From assembly GCF_014649115.1 (NCBI RefSeq), contig NZ_BMSK01000001.1, positions 533,416 to 597,415 of the forward strand: DNA of 64,000 nt, read 5' to 3'. The position numbers and the translations under genes were made by a program. How positions within the stretch are numbered: position 1 is the first letter of the stretch; the number at the start of each line of letters is the position of its first letter. Below are positions 50,301 to 57,756 of the stretch, in pieces. The notes under the pieces were generated by a model. It was given only the letters and a program-made list of their open reading frames with translations, was not told the origin of the DNA and did no database searches. Source of the stretch: Streptomyces eurythermus. GTDB taxonomy: Bacteria > Actinomycetota > Actinomycetes > Streptomycetales > Streptomycetaceae.

Positions 50301-50984
50301 GCCTCCTGGGACCGTGACCTGGACGCGCTCACCGGAGAGCTGCTGCGCGCCCGGCAGGCCGTCACCGAGGTCCCCCTGCCCCCCACGCTCACCGCGTCCC
50401 AGCTGCTGCGGCTCGCCGAGGACCCCGACGGGCTCGCGCAGGAACTCGCGCGCCCCATGCCGCGCCCCCCGCAACCGGCCGCACGCCGGGGCACCCGGTT
50501 CCACGCCTGGGTCGAGGCCCGCTTCGAGGAGCTGACCCTGCCCCTGCTGGAGCCCGACGAGCTGCCCGGCGGCGACGCCGAGATCGCCGACGAACACGAC
50601 CTCGAAGCCCTGAAGGAGGCCTTCGAACGCACCGAGTACGCCCGGCGCACGCCCTACCGGGTGGAGGCCCCGTTCCAGATCACCGTGGCCGGCCGCGTCA
50701 TCCGGGGCCGCATCGACGCCGTCTACAAAAACGGCGACGGCGACGAGGCGACGTACGAGATCCTCGACTGGAAGACCGGCCGCACCCGCACCGCCGACCC
50801 GCTCCAGCTCGCCGTGTACCGCCTCGGCTGGGCCGAGCAGCAGGGCGTCCCGCCCGAGTCGGTCACGGCCGCCTTCCTGTACGTGCGCACCGGCGAGGTC
50901 GTACGCCCCGAGGGCCTGCCGGACCGGGCCGCGCTGGAGCGGCTGCTCACGGGTGAGACGGAGAGCACACGGGAGGCGACCTGA
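47373..50984 (+). CDS. adnB: AdnB-type helicase-nuclease subunit with acidic insert
   Basis: This 1203-aa partner of AdnA has Walker A AGAGSGKT (39-46), LTFTNKAAGEL, LDEYQDTSVAQ, GDPCQAIYGWRGAS, a UvrD C-terminal domain (TAHKSKGLEWDVV) and a RecB-like nuclease with DWKTGR near the C-terminus. Between helicase and nuclease, at about 855-935, there is a long acidic Asp/Pro/Tyr tract with repeats such as DDAPDDAPDDAPYDD and EEPYDAPYDEEPYEEPYGD. In mycobacteria AdnAB starts DNA end resection. ATG 47373 lacks a strong ribosome site; TAGCCT 8 nt upstream suggests a very short leader. Confidence 0.92.
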   Translation: MSAPLTDPEQLKELLGIPFTPEQTACITAPPAPQVIVAGAGSGKTTVMAARVVWLVGTGQVAPEQVLGLTFTNKAAGELAERVRKALVKAGVTDADSVDPDNPPGEPVISTYHAFAGRLLTDHGLRIGLEPSSRLLADATRYQLAARVLREAPGPYPALTRSFADLVSDLLALDSELAEHLVDPEELRAWDAGLLRTLEGAKLTNADLRKVPETAAARRELADLVQRYRAEKRRRDLLDFGDQIALSARLAGIPEVGRLLREEFRVVLLDEYQDTSVAQRVLLAGLFGGGTGHPVTAVGDPCQAIYGWRGASVANLDDFPDHFPGADGRPAARQALSENRRSGGRLLDLANGLAAPLRAMHAGVEALRPAPGAEYDGTVRCALLPTHAEEIDWIADSLAHLVRTGTPPGEIAVLCRTATDFAEIQGALVARDIPVEVVGLSGLLHLPEIADLVAVCEVLQDPGANAALVRLLTGPRWRIGPRDLALLGRRARLLVAHARVDAADDPDRRLAAAVEGVDPAEVISLADALDTFLETPAEGYGDDDGLPFSADARVRFAHLAAELRDLRRSLSDPLMDVLHRVLAVTGLEVELSASPHALAARRRETLSNFLDIAASFAASDGEATLLAFLGFLRTAAQYEKGLDNALPGGENTVKVLTAHKSKGLEWDVVAVPGLVTGTFPSAQGREKWTAQAKVLPHALRGDTDTLPDVDSWDARGMKSFHEAMKDHQHTEELRLGYVTFTRPRSLLLGSGHWWGPSQKKKRGPSDFLKALYDHCAAGYGEIEAWAEEPAEDAENPALHTAGADQVWPLPLDAGALARRRAAARTVLAHLDALAASPEGPGPALHDPAGDEHPDWPAPPDDAPDDAPDDAPYDDLYGEEPYDAPYDEEPYEEPYGDPYDGDPYEDAPHEDGLPPYGHEPGGDEEPYGPEPDGRTHEALPAGPTGLVPHQASAPPDGPRTAAPRPGTGLTPEEARTIASWDRDLDALTGELLRARQAVTEVPLPPTLTASQLLRLAEDPDGLAQELARPMPRPPQPAARRGTRFHAWVEARFEELTLPLLEPDELPGGDAEIADEHDLEALKEAFERTEYARRTPYRVEAPFQITVAGRVIRGRIDAVYKNGDGDEATYEILDWKTGRTRTADPLQLAVYRLGWAEQQGVPPESVTAAFLYVRTGEVVRPEGLPDRAALERLLTGETESTREAT
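49945..50175 (+). repeat. Acidic Asp/Pro/Tyr coding repeat within adnB
   Basis: The DNA repeats GACGACGCCCCG and GAGCCGTACGA-type units in tandem. The encoded tract is acidic and disordered, lies between the helicase and nuclease domains and can lengthen or shrink by slippage without frame loss. Confidence 0.8.
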
Positions 50985-51036
50985 GTGTGACGAACCGCCC
51001 GCCGAGGTTGTCGGTGCGGGCCGATAGGCTCGGAGC

Positions 51037-52440
51037 ATGAGCCAGACCCCGGACAGCGCCGTCCGCACGTACATCGAGCAGCACCGCGCCGCCTTCCTCG
51101 ACGACCTCGCCGCGTGGCTGCGCATCCCCTCCGTGTCGGCCCGGCCCGACCACGCGCCCGATGTACGGCGCAGCGCCGACTGGCTCGCCGGCAAGCTCGA
51201 GGACACCGGCTTCCCCACCGTGGAGGTCTGGCAGACCCCGGGCGCCCCCGCCGTCTTCGCCGAGTGGCCCTCGGACGACCCGCAGGCGCCGACGGTCCTG
51301 GTCTACGGCCACCACGACGTCCAGCCCGCCGCCCGCGAGGACGGCTGGGACAGCGACCCCTTCGAGCCCGTCGTGCGCGACGGCCGTCTCTACGCGCGCG
51401 GGGCGGCCGACGACAAGGGCCAGGTGTTCTTCCACACACTCGGCGTCCGCGCCCACCTCGCCGCGACCGGCCGCACCGCACCGGCCGTCGGCCTCAAGCT
51501 GCTGATCGAGGGCGAGGAGGAGTCCGGCTCCCCGCACTTCCGGGCGCTGGTGGAGGAGCGGGCGGGCCGGCTCGCCGCCGACGCCGTGATCGTCTCCGAC
51601 ACCGGCATGTGGTCCGAGGACACCCCGACCGTGTGCACCGGCATGCGCGGCCTGGCGGAGTGCGAGATCCGGTTCCACGGACCGGACCAGGACATCCACT
51701 CCGGCTCCTTCGGCGGTGCCGTGCCCAACCCGGCCACCGCCGCCGCCCGCCTGGTCGCCGCCCTGCACGACGAGCACGGGCGCGTGGCGGTACCCGGCTT
51801 CTACGACGGCATCGTGGAGCTGACCGACCGCGAGCGCGAGCTGTTCGCCGAGCTGCCCTTCGACGAGGAGCGCTGGCTGCGCACGGCCAAGTCGTACGCC
51901 GTGCACGGCGAGGCCGGTTACACCACCCTGGAGCGCGTCTGGGCCCGGCCCACCGCCGAGGTCAACGGCATGGGCGGCGGCTACCAGGGCCCCGGCAGCA
52001 AGACGATCATCCCGTCCACGGCCATGGTGAAGCTGTCGTTCCGGCTGGTCGCCGGCCAGGACCGGGACCACATCGAGAAGGCCGTCCGCGCCTGGGCCGC
52101 CGAGCAGGTGCCCGCGGGGATCCGGTGCGAGGTCCTCTTCGGCTCGGCCACGCGCCCGTGCCTGACCCCGCTCGACCATCCCGCGCTGCGGTCCGTGGCC
52201 CGCGCCATGGGCCGCGCCTTCGAGAAACCGGTCCGCTTCACCCGCGAGGGCGGCTCCGGACCCGCCGCCGACCTCCAGGAAGTCCTCGGCGCGCCGGTGC
52301 TCTTCCTGGGCATCTCCGTCCCGTCCGACGGCTGGCACGCCCCCAACGAGAAGGTCGAGCTGGACCTCCTCCTCAAGGGTGTCGAGACCAGCGCCTACCT
52401 ATGGGACGACCTGGCCCGGAACTGGCGTACCGCGCCCTGA
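51037..52440 (+). CDS. M20-family metallodipeptidase
   Basis: This 467-aa zinc peptidase of the M20 dipeptidase group has metal ligands in VYGHHDVQPA, ARGAADDKGQ, EGEEESGSP and SDTGMWSE, and a His in the C-terminal PSDGWHAPNEKVE. The lid domain (about 190-320) includes the HSGSFGG motif. It hydrolyses di- or short peptides in the cytosol; it could finish peptides brought in by the ABC system, but nothing ties the two genes except location. TAGGCT 6 nt before ATG 51037 suggests a leaderless mRNA. Confidence 0.92.
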   Translation: MSQTPDSAVRTYIEQHRAAFLDDLAAWLRIPSVSARPDHAPDVRRSADWLAGKLEDTGFPTVEVWQTPGAPAVFAEWPSDDPQAPTVLVYGHHDVQPAAREDGWDSDPFEPVVRDGRLYARGAADDKGQVFFHTLGVRAHLAATGRTAPAVGLKLLIEGEEESGSPHFRALVEERAGRLAADAVIVSDTGMWSEDTPTVCTGMRGLAECEIRFHGPDQDIHSGSFGGAVPNPATAAARLVAALHDEHGRVAVPGFYDGIVELTDRERELFAELPFDEERWLRTAKSYAVHGEAGYTTLERVWARPTAEVNGMGGGYQGPGSKTIIPSTAMVKLSFRLVAGQDRDHIEKAVRAWAAEQVPAGIRCEVLFGSATRPCLTPLDHPALRSVARAMGRAFEKPVRFTREGGSGPAADLQEVLGAPVLFLGISVPSDGWHAPNEKVELDLLLKGVETSAYLWDDLARNWRTAP

Positions 52441-52591
52441 CCGGCCGGCGCCGTACGGAAGGGCACCGCGCGCGGGGCACACTGGAGGGACCGTCCCGCC
52501 CGCCCCGCCCGGCCCGACCCGGTGCCCTCCCGCCCACGTCCCGCCGAACCGACCGCCGCAAACCGCTGTACTGGGGGAGTTGGAAGCACAC

Positions 52592-53536
52592 GTGACCACC
52601 TGGACCGACCACACAGCCGACCGACCCATCTCGCTGACCGCCCCGAGCGGCATCGACCGCGCCGCCCACCACCGGCTGGACGAGGCCTGGCTCGCGGCGG
52701 CGTGGAGCCACCCCACGACCCGCTGTTTCGTGGTCTCCGGCGGCCAGGTGCTCATCGACGAGACGCCGGACGGCCGGACCGAACTCGTCATGACGCCGTC
52801 CTTCGAGGCGCCGCTCACCGAGGCACACCGCTACTTCCTCGGCATCGACGAGGAGGGCGTCAGCTACTTCGCGCTCCAGAAGGACTCGCTGCCCGGCCGG
52901 ATCGACCAGTCCGCGCGCCCGGCGGGCCTGCGGGAGGCCGGGCTGCTGCTGTCGCCGCGCGACGCCGGGCTCATGGTGCACGCCGTCGGTCTGGAGAACT
53001 GGCAGCGCACCCACCGTTTCTGCTCCCGCTGCGGTGAGCGCACGGTCATCGCGGCGGCCGGCCACATCCGCCGCTGCCAGGCCTGTGGCGCCGAGCACTA
53101 CCCGCGCACCGACCCGGCCGTGATCATGGCGGTGACGGACGAGAAGGACCGCATCCTGCTCGGCCGGCAGGTCCACTGGCCCGAGGGCCGCTTCTCCACG
53201 CTCGCCGGGTTCGTGGAGCCGGGCGAGTCCATCGAGCAGGCGGTGCGCCGTGAGGTGTGCGAGGAGGTCGGCGTCACCGTCGGCCCGGTCGAGTACGTCG
53301 CCAGCCAGCCCTGGCCCTTCCCGTCCAGCCTGATGCTGGGCTTCATGGCCCGCGCCACCTCCACCGAGATCGACGTCGACGGCGACGAGATCCACGAGGC
53401 CCGCTGGTTCTCCCGGGAGGAGCTGGACGCGGCCTTCGAGTCCGGCGAGGTGCTGCCGCCCTACGGCATCTCCATCGCGGCCCGGCTGATCGAGATGTGG
53501 TACGGCAAGCCCCTGCCGACCCGCGGCTTCGTGTGA
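52592..53536 (+). CDS. nudC: NudC-type NAD(H) pyrophosphatase
   Basis: This 314-aa Nudix hydrolase cleaves NAD(H) and in other bacteria also removes NAD caps from RNA. An N-terminal domain (1-130) is followed by a zinc ribbon with Cys144, Cys147, Cys162 and Cys165, then the Nudix box GFVEPGES...REVCEEVG at 206-227 and the NudC signature SQPWPFPSSLM. Start GTG 52592 has GGAAG 8 nt upstream. The same order, with mrx1 and uvrD2 next, is seen in mycobacteria. A strong terminator follows the stop. Confidence 0.95.
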   Translation: MTTWTDHTADRPISLTAPSGIDRAAHHRLDEAWLAAAWSHPTTRCFVVSGGQVLIDETPDGRTELVMTPSFEAPLTEAHRYFLGIDEEGVSYFALQKDSLPGRIDQSARPAGLREAGLLLSPRDAGLMVHAVGLENWQRTHRFCSRCGERTVIAAAGHIRRCQACGAEHYPRTDPAVIMAVTDEKDRILLGRQVHWPEGRFSTLAGFVEPGESIEQAVRREVCEEVGVTVGPVEYVASQPWPFPSSLMLGFMARATSTEIDVDGDEIHEARWFSREELDAAFESGEVLPPYGISIAARLIEMWYGKPLPTRGFV

Positions 53537-53537
53537 C

Positions 53538-53580
53538 ACGTGAAGGGCGGCCCCGGTCCTGCCGGGGCCGCCCTTCACGT
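53538..53580. terminator. Bidirectional terminator between nudC and mrx1
   Basis: A perfect 19-bp stem (from ACGTGAAGGGCGG...) with a TCCTG loop lies 2 nt after the nudC stop and 25 nt before the mrx1 stop. Confidence 0.9.
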
Positions 53581-53605
53581 CGGTCGCGGCGCGAGCCGCC
53601 GGGCG

Positions 53606-53848
53606 TTATGCGGCGAGCTTCTGCTTCACCTGGGCCAGCGACGGGTTCGTCAGCGTGGTGCCGTCCGGGAAGAGCACGGTCGGGACCGTCTGGTTGCCGC
53701 CGTTCGCCTTCTCCACGAAAGCGGCGGACTCGGGGTCCTGCTCGATGTTGATCTCGCTGTACGCGATGCCCTCCCGGTCCAGCTGGCTCTTCAGCCGCCG
53801 GCAGTAGCCACACCACGTCGTGCTGTACATCGTCACAGTGCCCTGCAT
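53606..53848 (-). CDS. mrx1: Mycoredoxin
   Basis: This 80-aa glutaredoxin-fold protein has active site CGYC (Cys13 and Cys16), and TVPTVLFPDG with the cis-Pro loop. Mycoredoxins reduce mycothiol mixed disulfides, the actinobacterial counterpart of glutathione chemistry. A SigR-type promoter lies 48-73 nt upstream, matching the thiol-stress role. It is divergent from uvrD2. Confidence 0.95.
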   Translation of the reverse strand: MQGTVTMYSTTWCGYCRRLKSQLDREGIAYSEINIEQDPESAAFVEKANGGNQTVPTVLFPDGTTLTNPSLAQVKQKLAA

Positions 53849-53895
53849 GTCTTTCGCTCTCCTCGCACGGCTCGGAAAATCTCGTCGCGAAGGAG

Positions 53896-53921
53896 AACAC
53901 GGGCGGGCGGAACCTCATTCC
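53896..53921 (-). promoter_or_regulatory. SigR-type promoter of mrx1
   Basis: On the minus strand GGAAT (53921-53917), 18 nt, GTT (53898-53896) matches the SigR consensus exactly. The start would be near 53889, about 40 nt before the mrx1 ATG. Confidence 0.75.
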
Positions 53922-54025
53922 CGGGCGGGGTATGCCCCCCGGCGCTCCCCGCGCGCGGTCGGTGTGATGCCTGCCGCATCGGTACGACGATCAGCCTGTA
54001 ATCAGTACGACTGCGAGTCCCCGCC

Positions 54026-54034
54026 TGTGGACAA
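54026..54034 (-). promoter_or_regulatory. DnaA box TTGTCCACA upstream of uvrD2
   Basis: TTGTCCACA, the form preferred in Streptomyces oriC, lies 40 nt before the uvrD2 start and overlaps where its promoter should be. It sits in the 13-mer GTTGTCCACAGGC. Confidence 0.5.
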
Positions 54035-54073
54035 CTCGCACAGCCGTCCCGGGCGACCTGGCAGCATGGCGGT

Positions 54074-56269
54074 GTGACAGCAGCAACGCATTCCACCCTC
54101 TTCCCGCGGGTCCCGGAGTCGCCCGACGCGGTGCTCGAAGGGCTCGACCCCGAGCAGCGCGAGGTGGCCACCGCCCTGCACGGTCCGGTGTGCGTGCTGG
54201 CCGGAGCGGGCACGGGCAAGACCCGGGCGATCACCCACCGCATCGCCTACGGGGTGCGCGCCGGCATCCTGCAGCCGTCCAGCGTGCTCGCCGTCACCTT
54301 CACCGCCCGCGCCGCCGGAGAGATGCGCGGCCGGCTGCGCCAGCTCGGCGCCCAGGGCGTCCAGGCCCGCACCTTCCACTCCGCCGCCCTGCGTCAGCTC
54401 CAGTACTTCTGGCCGAAAGCGATCGGTGGCTCCATGCCCCGGCTGGTGGACCGCAAGATCCAGCTGGTGGCCGACGCCGCCGCCTCCTTGGGCACCCGCC
54501 TCGACCGCAACGAGCTGCGGGACGTGACCGCCGAGATCGAATGGTCCAAGGTCACCCAGACCGTCCCCGCCGACTATCCGTACGCGGCTGCGAAGGCCGG
54601 CCGGGAGGCCCCCCGCGACCCGGCCGAGATCGCCCACCTCTACGCCGCCTACGAGGACCTCAAGCGCGACCGCGCGGTGATCGACTTCGAGGACGTCCTG
54701 CTGCTGACCGTCGCCGTCCTCCAGGACCGGCACGACATCGCCGAGCAGGTCCGCGCGCAGTACCAGCACTTCGTCGTGGACGAGTACCAGGACGTCAGCC
54801 CCCTCCAGCAGCGGCTGCTGGACCTGTGGCTCGGCGACCGGGACAACCTGTGCGTCGTGGGCGACGCCAGCCAGACGATCTATTCGTTCACGGGAGCAAC
54901 CCCCGATCATCTGCTCGACTTCCGTGTCCGGCACCCCGGGGCCACGGTCGTGAAGCTGGTCCGTGACTACCGCTCGACCCCCCAGGTGGTGCGCCTCGCC
55001 AACGGCCTGCTCGCCCAGGCGAAGGGCCGCGCCGCCGGACACCGGCTGGAACTCGTCTCTCAGCGCCCCCCGGGACCCGAGCCCGTCTACACCGAGTACA
55101 CCGACGAGCCCGCCGAGGCCGAGGGCGCCGCCCGGCGCATCCGCGAGCTGATCGACGCCGGTGTCCCCGCCGCCGAGATCGCCGTGCTGTTCCGCACGAA
55201 CTCCCAGTCCGAGACCTACGAGCAGGCGCTCGCCGACGCCGGGGTCCCCTACCAGCTGCGCGGAGCCGAGCGCTTCTTCGACCGGCCCGAGGTCCGCAAG
55301 GCCGGCGTCGCCCTGCGCGGCGCGGCCCGCTTCGGCGGCAACGACTCCCTGCTGGACGACGCCGTGGACCTGCCCTCGCAGGTGCGGGCGGTGCTGTCCG
55401 GCGAAGGCTGGACCACCGAGCCGCCGGCCGGCTCCGGTGCCGTCCGGGAGCGCTGGGAGTCCCTGGCCGCCCTGGTCGGTCTCGCCCACGACCTCGCCGC
55501 CGCCCGGCCCACGGCCACCCTCGCCGACTTCGTCGCCGAACTGGACGAGCGGGCGAACGCACAGCACGCCCCGACCGTCCAGGGCGTCACCCTCGCCTCC
55601 CTGCACGCCGCCAAGGGCCTGGAGTGGGACGTCGTCTTCCTGGTCGGCGTCGCCGAGGGCATGATGCCCATCACCTACGCCCGCACGGACGAGCAGATCG
55701 AGGAGGAGCGCCGGCTGCTCTACGTCGGCGTCACCCGCGCCCGCGAACGGCTCCATGTCTCCTGGGCCCTGTCCCGCTCGCCCGGCGGACGCCCCAACCG
55801 CAGACCGAGCCGCTTCCTGGACGGCCTGCGCCCCGGCACCACCCCCACCGTCGGACACACCGGCGCCGGCACGGGCGGCGGAGTCGAGCGCGGGTTCACC
55901 GCCGGTGCCGTCGCCGCTCCCCGGCGCACCCAGCGCACCCCCGCCCGCTGCCGGGTCTGCGGCCGCACGCTCACCGACGCGGGCGAGATGAAGCTGATGC
56001 GCTGCGCGGACTGCCCCTCGGACATGGACGAAGGGCTCTACGAGCGGCTGCGCGAGTGGCGGGCGGTCCAGGCCGAGCGCAGCGGCCAGCCGGACTTCTG
56101 CGTCTTCACGGACCGGACGCTCATGGCCATCGCGGAAGCCTGCCCGGAGACCTCCGCCGAACTCGCCCGCATCCCTGGTGTCCTCAGCCGCAAGCTGCGC
56201 AGCTACGGCGCCGATGTTCTGGCCATCTGCGCAGGTCAGGAGCCTGATGAGGCCGACGGGGACGACTGA
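54074..56269 (+). CDS. uvrD2: UvrD2-type DNA helicase
   Basis: This 731-aa superfamily-1 helicase has Walker A AGAGTGKT (43-50), VTFTARAAGEM, VDEYQDVSPLQ, GDASQTIYSFTGA and ASLHAAKGLEWD. The C-terminal tail has a tetracysteine motif (CRVCGRTL...CADC) and an HRDC-like domain (ERSGQPDFCVFTDRTLMAIA), both UvrD2 hallmarks. It repairs DNA and in mycobacteria is essential. Start GTG 54074. A DnaA box lies just upstream. The wblC promoter begins within 15 nt of its stop. Confidence 0.95.
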   Translation: MTAATHSTLFPRVPESPDAVLEGLDPEQREVATALHGPVCVLAGAGTGKTRAITHRIAYGVRAGILQPSSVLAVTFTARAAGEMRGRLRQLGAQGVQARTFHSAALRQLQYFWPKAIGGSMPRLVDRKIQLVADAAASLGTRLDRNELRDVTAEIEWSKVTQTVPADYPYAAAKAGREAPRDPAEIAHLYAAYEDLKRDRAVIDFEDVLLLTVAVLQDRHDIAEQVRAQYQHFVVDEYQDVSPLQQRLLDLWLGDRDNLCVVGDASQTIYSFTGATPDHLLDFRVRHPGATVVKLVRDYRSTPQVVRLANGLLAQAKGRAAGHRLELVSQRPPGPEPVYTEYTDEPAEAEGAARRIRELIDAGVPAAEIAVLFRTNSQSETYEQALADAGVPYQLRGAERFFDRPEVRKAGVALRGAARFGGNDSLLDDAVDLPSQVRAVLSGEGWTTEPPAGSGAVRERWESLAALVGLAHDLAAARPTATLADFVAELDERANAQHAPTVQGVTLASLHAAKGLEWDVVFLVGVAEGMMPITYARTDEQIEEERRLLYVGVTRARERLHVSWALSRSPGGRPNRRPSRFLDGLRPGTTPTVGHTGAGTGGGVERGFTAGAVAAPRRTQRTPARCRVCGRTLTDAGEMKLMRCADCPSDMDEGLYERLREWRAVQAERSGQPDFCVFTDRTLMAIAEACPETSAELARIPGVLSRKLRSYGADVLAICAGQEPDEADGDD

Positions 56270-56282
56270 GTGGAACTCGTCG

Positions 56283-56322
56283 AAAAAATAGTTTGCGCAT
56301 GCCCCGGCAATCCCCATAGGTT
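56283..56322 (+). promoter_or_regulatory. WblC-responsive promoter of the wblC leader
   Basis: AAAAAATA (56283-56290), then TTGCGC (56293-56298), 18 nt, TAGGTT (56317-56322). An AT-rich block just before the -35 is the recognition mark of WhiB7/WblC with SigA-type polymerase, so this is an autoregulated promoter. It would start near 56329, giving a leader of about 600 nt. Confidence 0.7.
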
Positions 56323-56433
56323 CTAGGCACGGAAGCAGCGGCCTTCTCGAAGGCCCCGGTTCCGTGTTGTACTTGCACATCCGAGCGGACTGGTTCACTC
56401 CAGTCCCTGAGACGCCGAGAGGAGGCGAGTCCA

Positions 56434-56754
56434 GTGATCAGCATCAACTTCAGCACCATCAGCACGGCCAAACTGACCGATCGCTCGGCCGTCTCCACGT
56501 GCATGCTCGGCGCCTCGAACCAGGGCACCGGTCTGTCCGGCATCTCTGCCGTGCGTCCGGCGTCCTCCGTTGCCCCCGCGGGCCTTCCCGTCCGCGAGCG
56601 CGATGAGCGACCGAGCAAGGCACTGGAAGCGGTAGTGGCACAGGCGCACGCCTATGCCTTTGCGGCGGCCGGTGCCGGATTCCGGAAGCAGACGACGCAG
56701 CACCACCTGATGTGGGCCTTCCGTGGGCCAGAACCCTGGAGTGATCCAGCCTGA
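56434..56754 (+). CDS. 106-codon upstream ORF in the wblC leader
   Basis: GTG 56434 follows an ideal AGGAGG with 9-nt spacing. The 106-aa product begins MISINFSTISTAKLTDRS and has no domain that I know. The reading frame is well formed, but its place between the wblC promoter and terminator fits the leader ORF whose slowed translation controls whiB7/wblC readthrough. Its TGA (56752-56754) lies within the hairpin at 56749-56767, so ribosome position would directly change the fold. It could also be an independent protein. Confidence 0.65.
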   Translation: MISINFSTISTAKLTDRSAVSTCMLGASNQGTGLSGISAVRPASSVAPAGLPVRERDERPSKALEAVVAQAHAYAFAAAGAGFRKQTTQHHLMWAFRGPEPWSDPA

Positions 56755-56767
56755 TCGCCGATCAGGC
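56749..56767 (+). promoter_or_regulatory. Hairpin overlapping the uORF stop codon
   Basis: GCCTGATC-GCC-GATCAGGC is a perfect 8-bp stem containing the uORF TGA. A smaller CTGG...CCAG stem lies just before it. A ribosome stalled or terminating here would melt it, a natural switch for the downstream terminator. Confidence 0.65.
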
Positions 56768-56778
56768 CGGCGCCTTCA

Positions 56779-56821
56779 GGGCCGCGGAACCCCATCCGGG
56801 ATCCGCGGCCCTTCTGTTTGT
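56779..56821 (+). terminator. Attenuator terminator in the wblC leader
   Basis: GGGCCGCGGA and TCCGCGGCCC (10-bp stem, 13-nt loop) are followed by TTCTGTTTGT. It lies 25 nt after the uORF and 107 nt before wblC, so it can stop transcription before wblC. A second small hairpin GTCCCG-AA-CGGGAC follows at 56820-56833. Confidence 0.8.
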
Positions 56822-56927
56822 CCCGAACGGGACGGCGGAGCGAAGGGGCCTCGGGACAAGAAAAGAACCCGGTACCAAGCCGACACCCGGTCAACCGGCC
56901 GGAACGAACAGACGAGGAAGACCAATC

Positions 56928-57296
56928 GTGCAACTCGAAGCGCACGCCCCGTCCGTACCGCCTTCGCAAACGATCCCCCCGCCCGGCCTCACGGAGGACT
57001 CCACCTTGACCCCCCTCACCGCGCTCACCGCGCTCGACGACGCCATCGAGAACCTCGGCGTAGCCGTACCCTGCCGCTCCTACGACCCGGAGGTCTTCTT
57101 CGCCGAGTCGCCCGCGGACGTGGAGTACGCCAAGTCCCTGTGCCGCACCTGCCCGCTGATCGAGGCATGCCTCGCCGGAGCCAAGGAGCGGCGCGAGCCC
57201 TGGGGTGTCTGGGGTGGCGAGCTGTTCGTCCAGGGTGTCGTCGTCGCCCGGAAGCGGCCGCGTGGCCGCCCGCGGAAGAACCCGGTCACGGCATGA
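56928..57296 (+). CDS. wblC: WblC (WhiB7-type) redox-sensitive transcription factor
   Basis: This 122-aa WhiB-family regulator binds a [4Fe-4S] cluster through Cys49, Cys72, Cys75 and Cys81. It has the GVWGG turn (93-97) and the AT-hook RPRGRPRK (110-117) that distinguishes WhiB7/WblC. It acts with the housekeeping sigma factor to switch on intrinsic multidrug resistance genes when translation is inhibited. Start GTG 56928 has GAGGAAG upstream. Expression is controlled by the promoter, uORF and terminator in the leader. Its stop overlaps the next gene. Confidence 0.96.
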   Translation: MQLEAHAPSVPPSQTIPPPGLTEDSTLTPLTALTALDDAIENLGVAVPCRSYDPEVFFAESPADVEYAKSLCRTCPLIEACLAGAKERREPWGVWGGELFVQGVVVARKRPRGRPRKNPVTA

Positions 57297-57616
57297 ACAC
57301 CGCAGGAACAATCGATCGCCCCCTCACGCACGACCCCAAGAAGCAGGCCCCGATGAAGCCGTCCACCAGCGAGCCCGCCGGCTCCGCGATCCCAGACTCC
57401 ACCAACACCGGCGCGACCGAAGCGCGCCAGAACAGGAACCGTGAGATGCAACTCATGCAAGAAGCCCTGGCTCGCGCGCATATGCACGACCGGCTTCATG
57501 ACGCCGTACGGGAACGCCGGGCCATGCGCCTGGCGGTCGCCCAGCGGATGCAGCGCCGGGCCGAGCGCGCCTCGCTGCGCGCGCGCCGCGCGCTCGCCAT
57601 GGCCGTCATGCAGTGA
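57293..57616 (+). CDS. Small basic protein co-transcribed with wblC
   Basis: This 107-aa protein starts at ATG 57293, overlapping the wblC stop as ATGA. Residues 1-45 are disordered; 46-107 form a highly charged helix (MQEALARAHMHDRLHDAVRERRAMRLAVAQRMQRRAERASLR) rich in Arg and Ala. It is probably a nucleic-acid- or ribosome-binding helix, which would be apt beside WblC, but the function is unknown. An internal ATG at 57353 is possible. Confidence 0.75.
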   Translation: MNTAGTIDRPLTHDPKKQAPMKPSTSEPAGSAIPDSTNTGATEARQNRNREMQLMQEALARAHMHDRLHDAVRERRAMRLAVAQRMQRRAERASLRARRALAMAVMQ

Positions 57617-57636
57617 TGAACACCTGAGCAGCGGTG

Positions 57637-57703
57637 GCCTCCCGGACCCGGGAGGCGAAGCTCCCCGCGGGGGCCGGTCCGGCCGAACGGACCGGCCCCC
57701 GCG
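57637..57703. terminator. Tandem terminator hairpins between the wblC operon and the ABC1 kinase gene
   Basis: Two perfect hairpins: GCCTCCCGG-AC-CCGGGAGGC at 57637-57656 and a 16-bp stem CGCGGGGGCCGGTCCG with GCCGAA loop at 57666-57703. They serve both convergent transcripts. Confidence 0.85.
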
Positions 57704-57756
57704 GCGCGTCGCGCCCCGCCGGGAGGCCCGCTCAGAAACCCCGGACGCGCGCCGGA

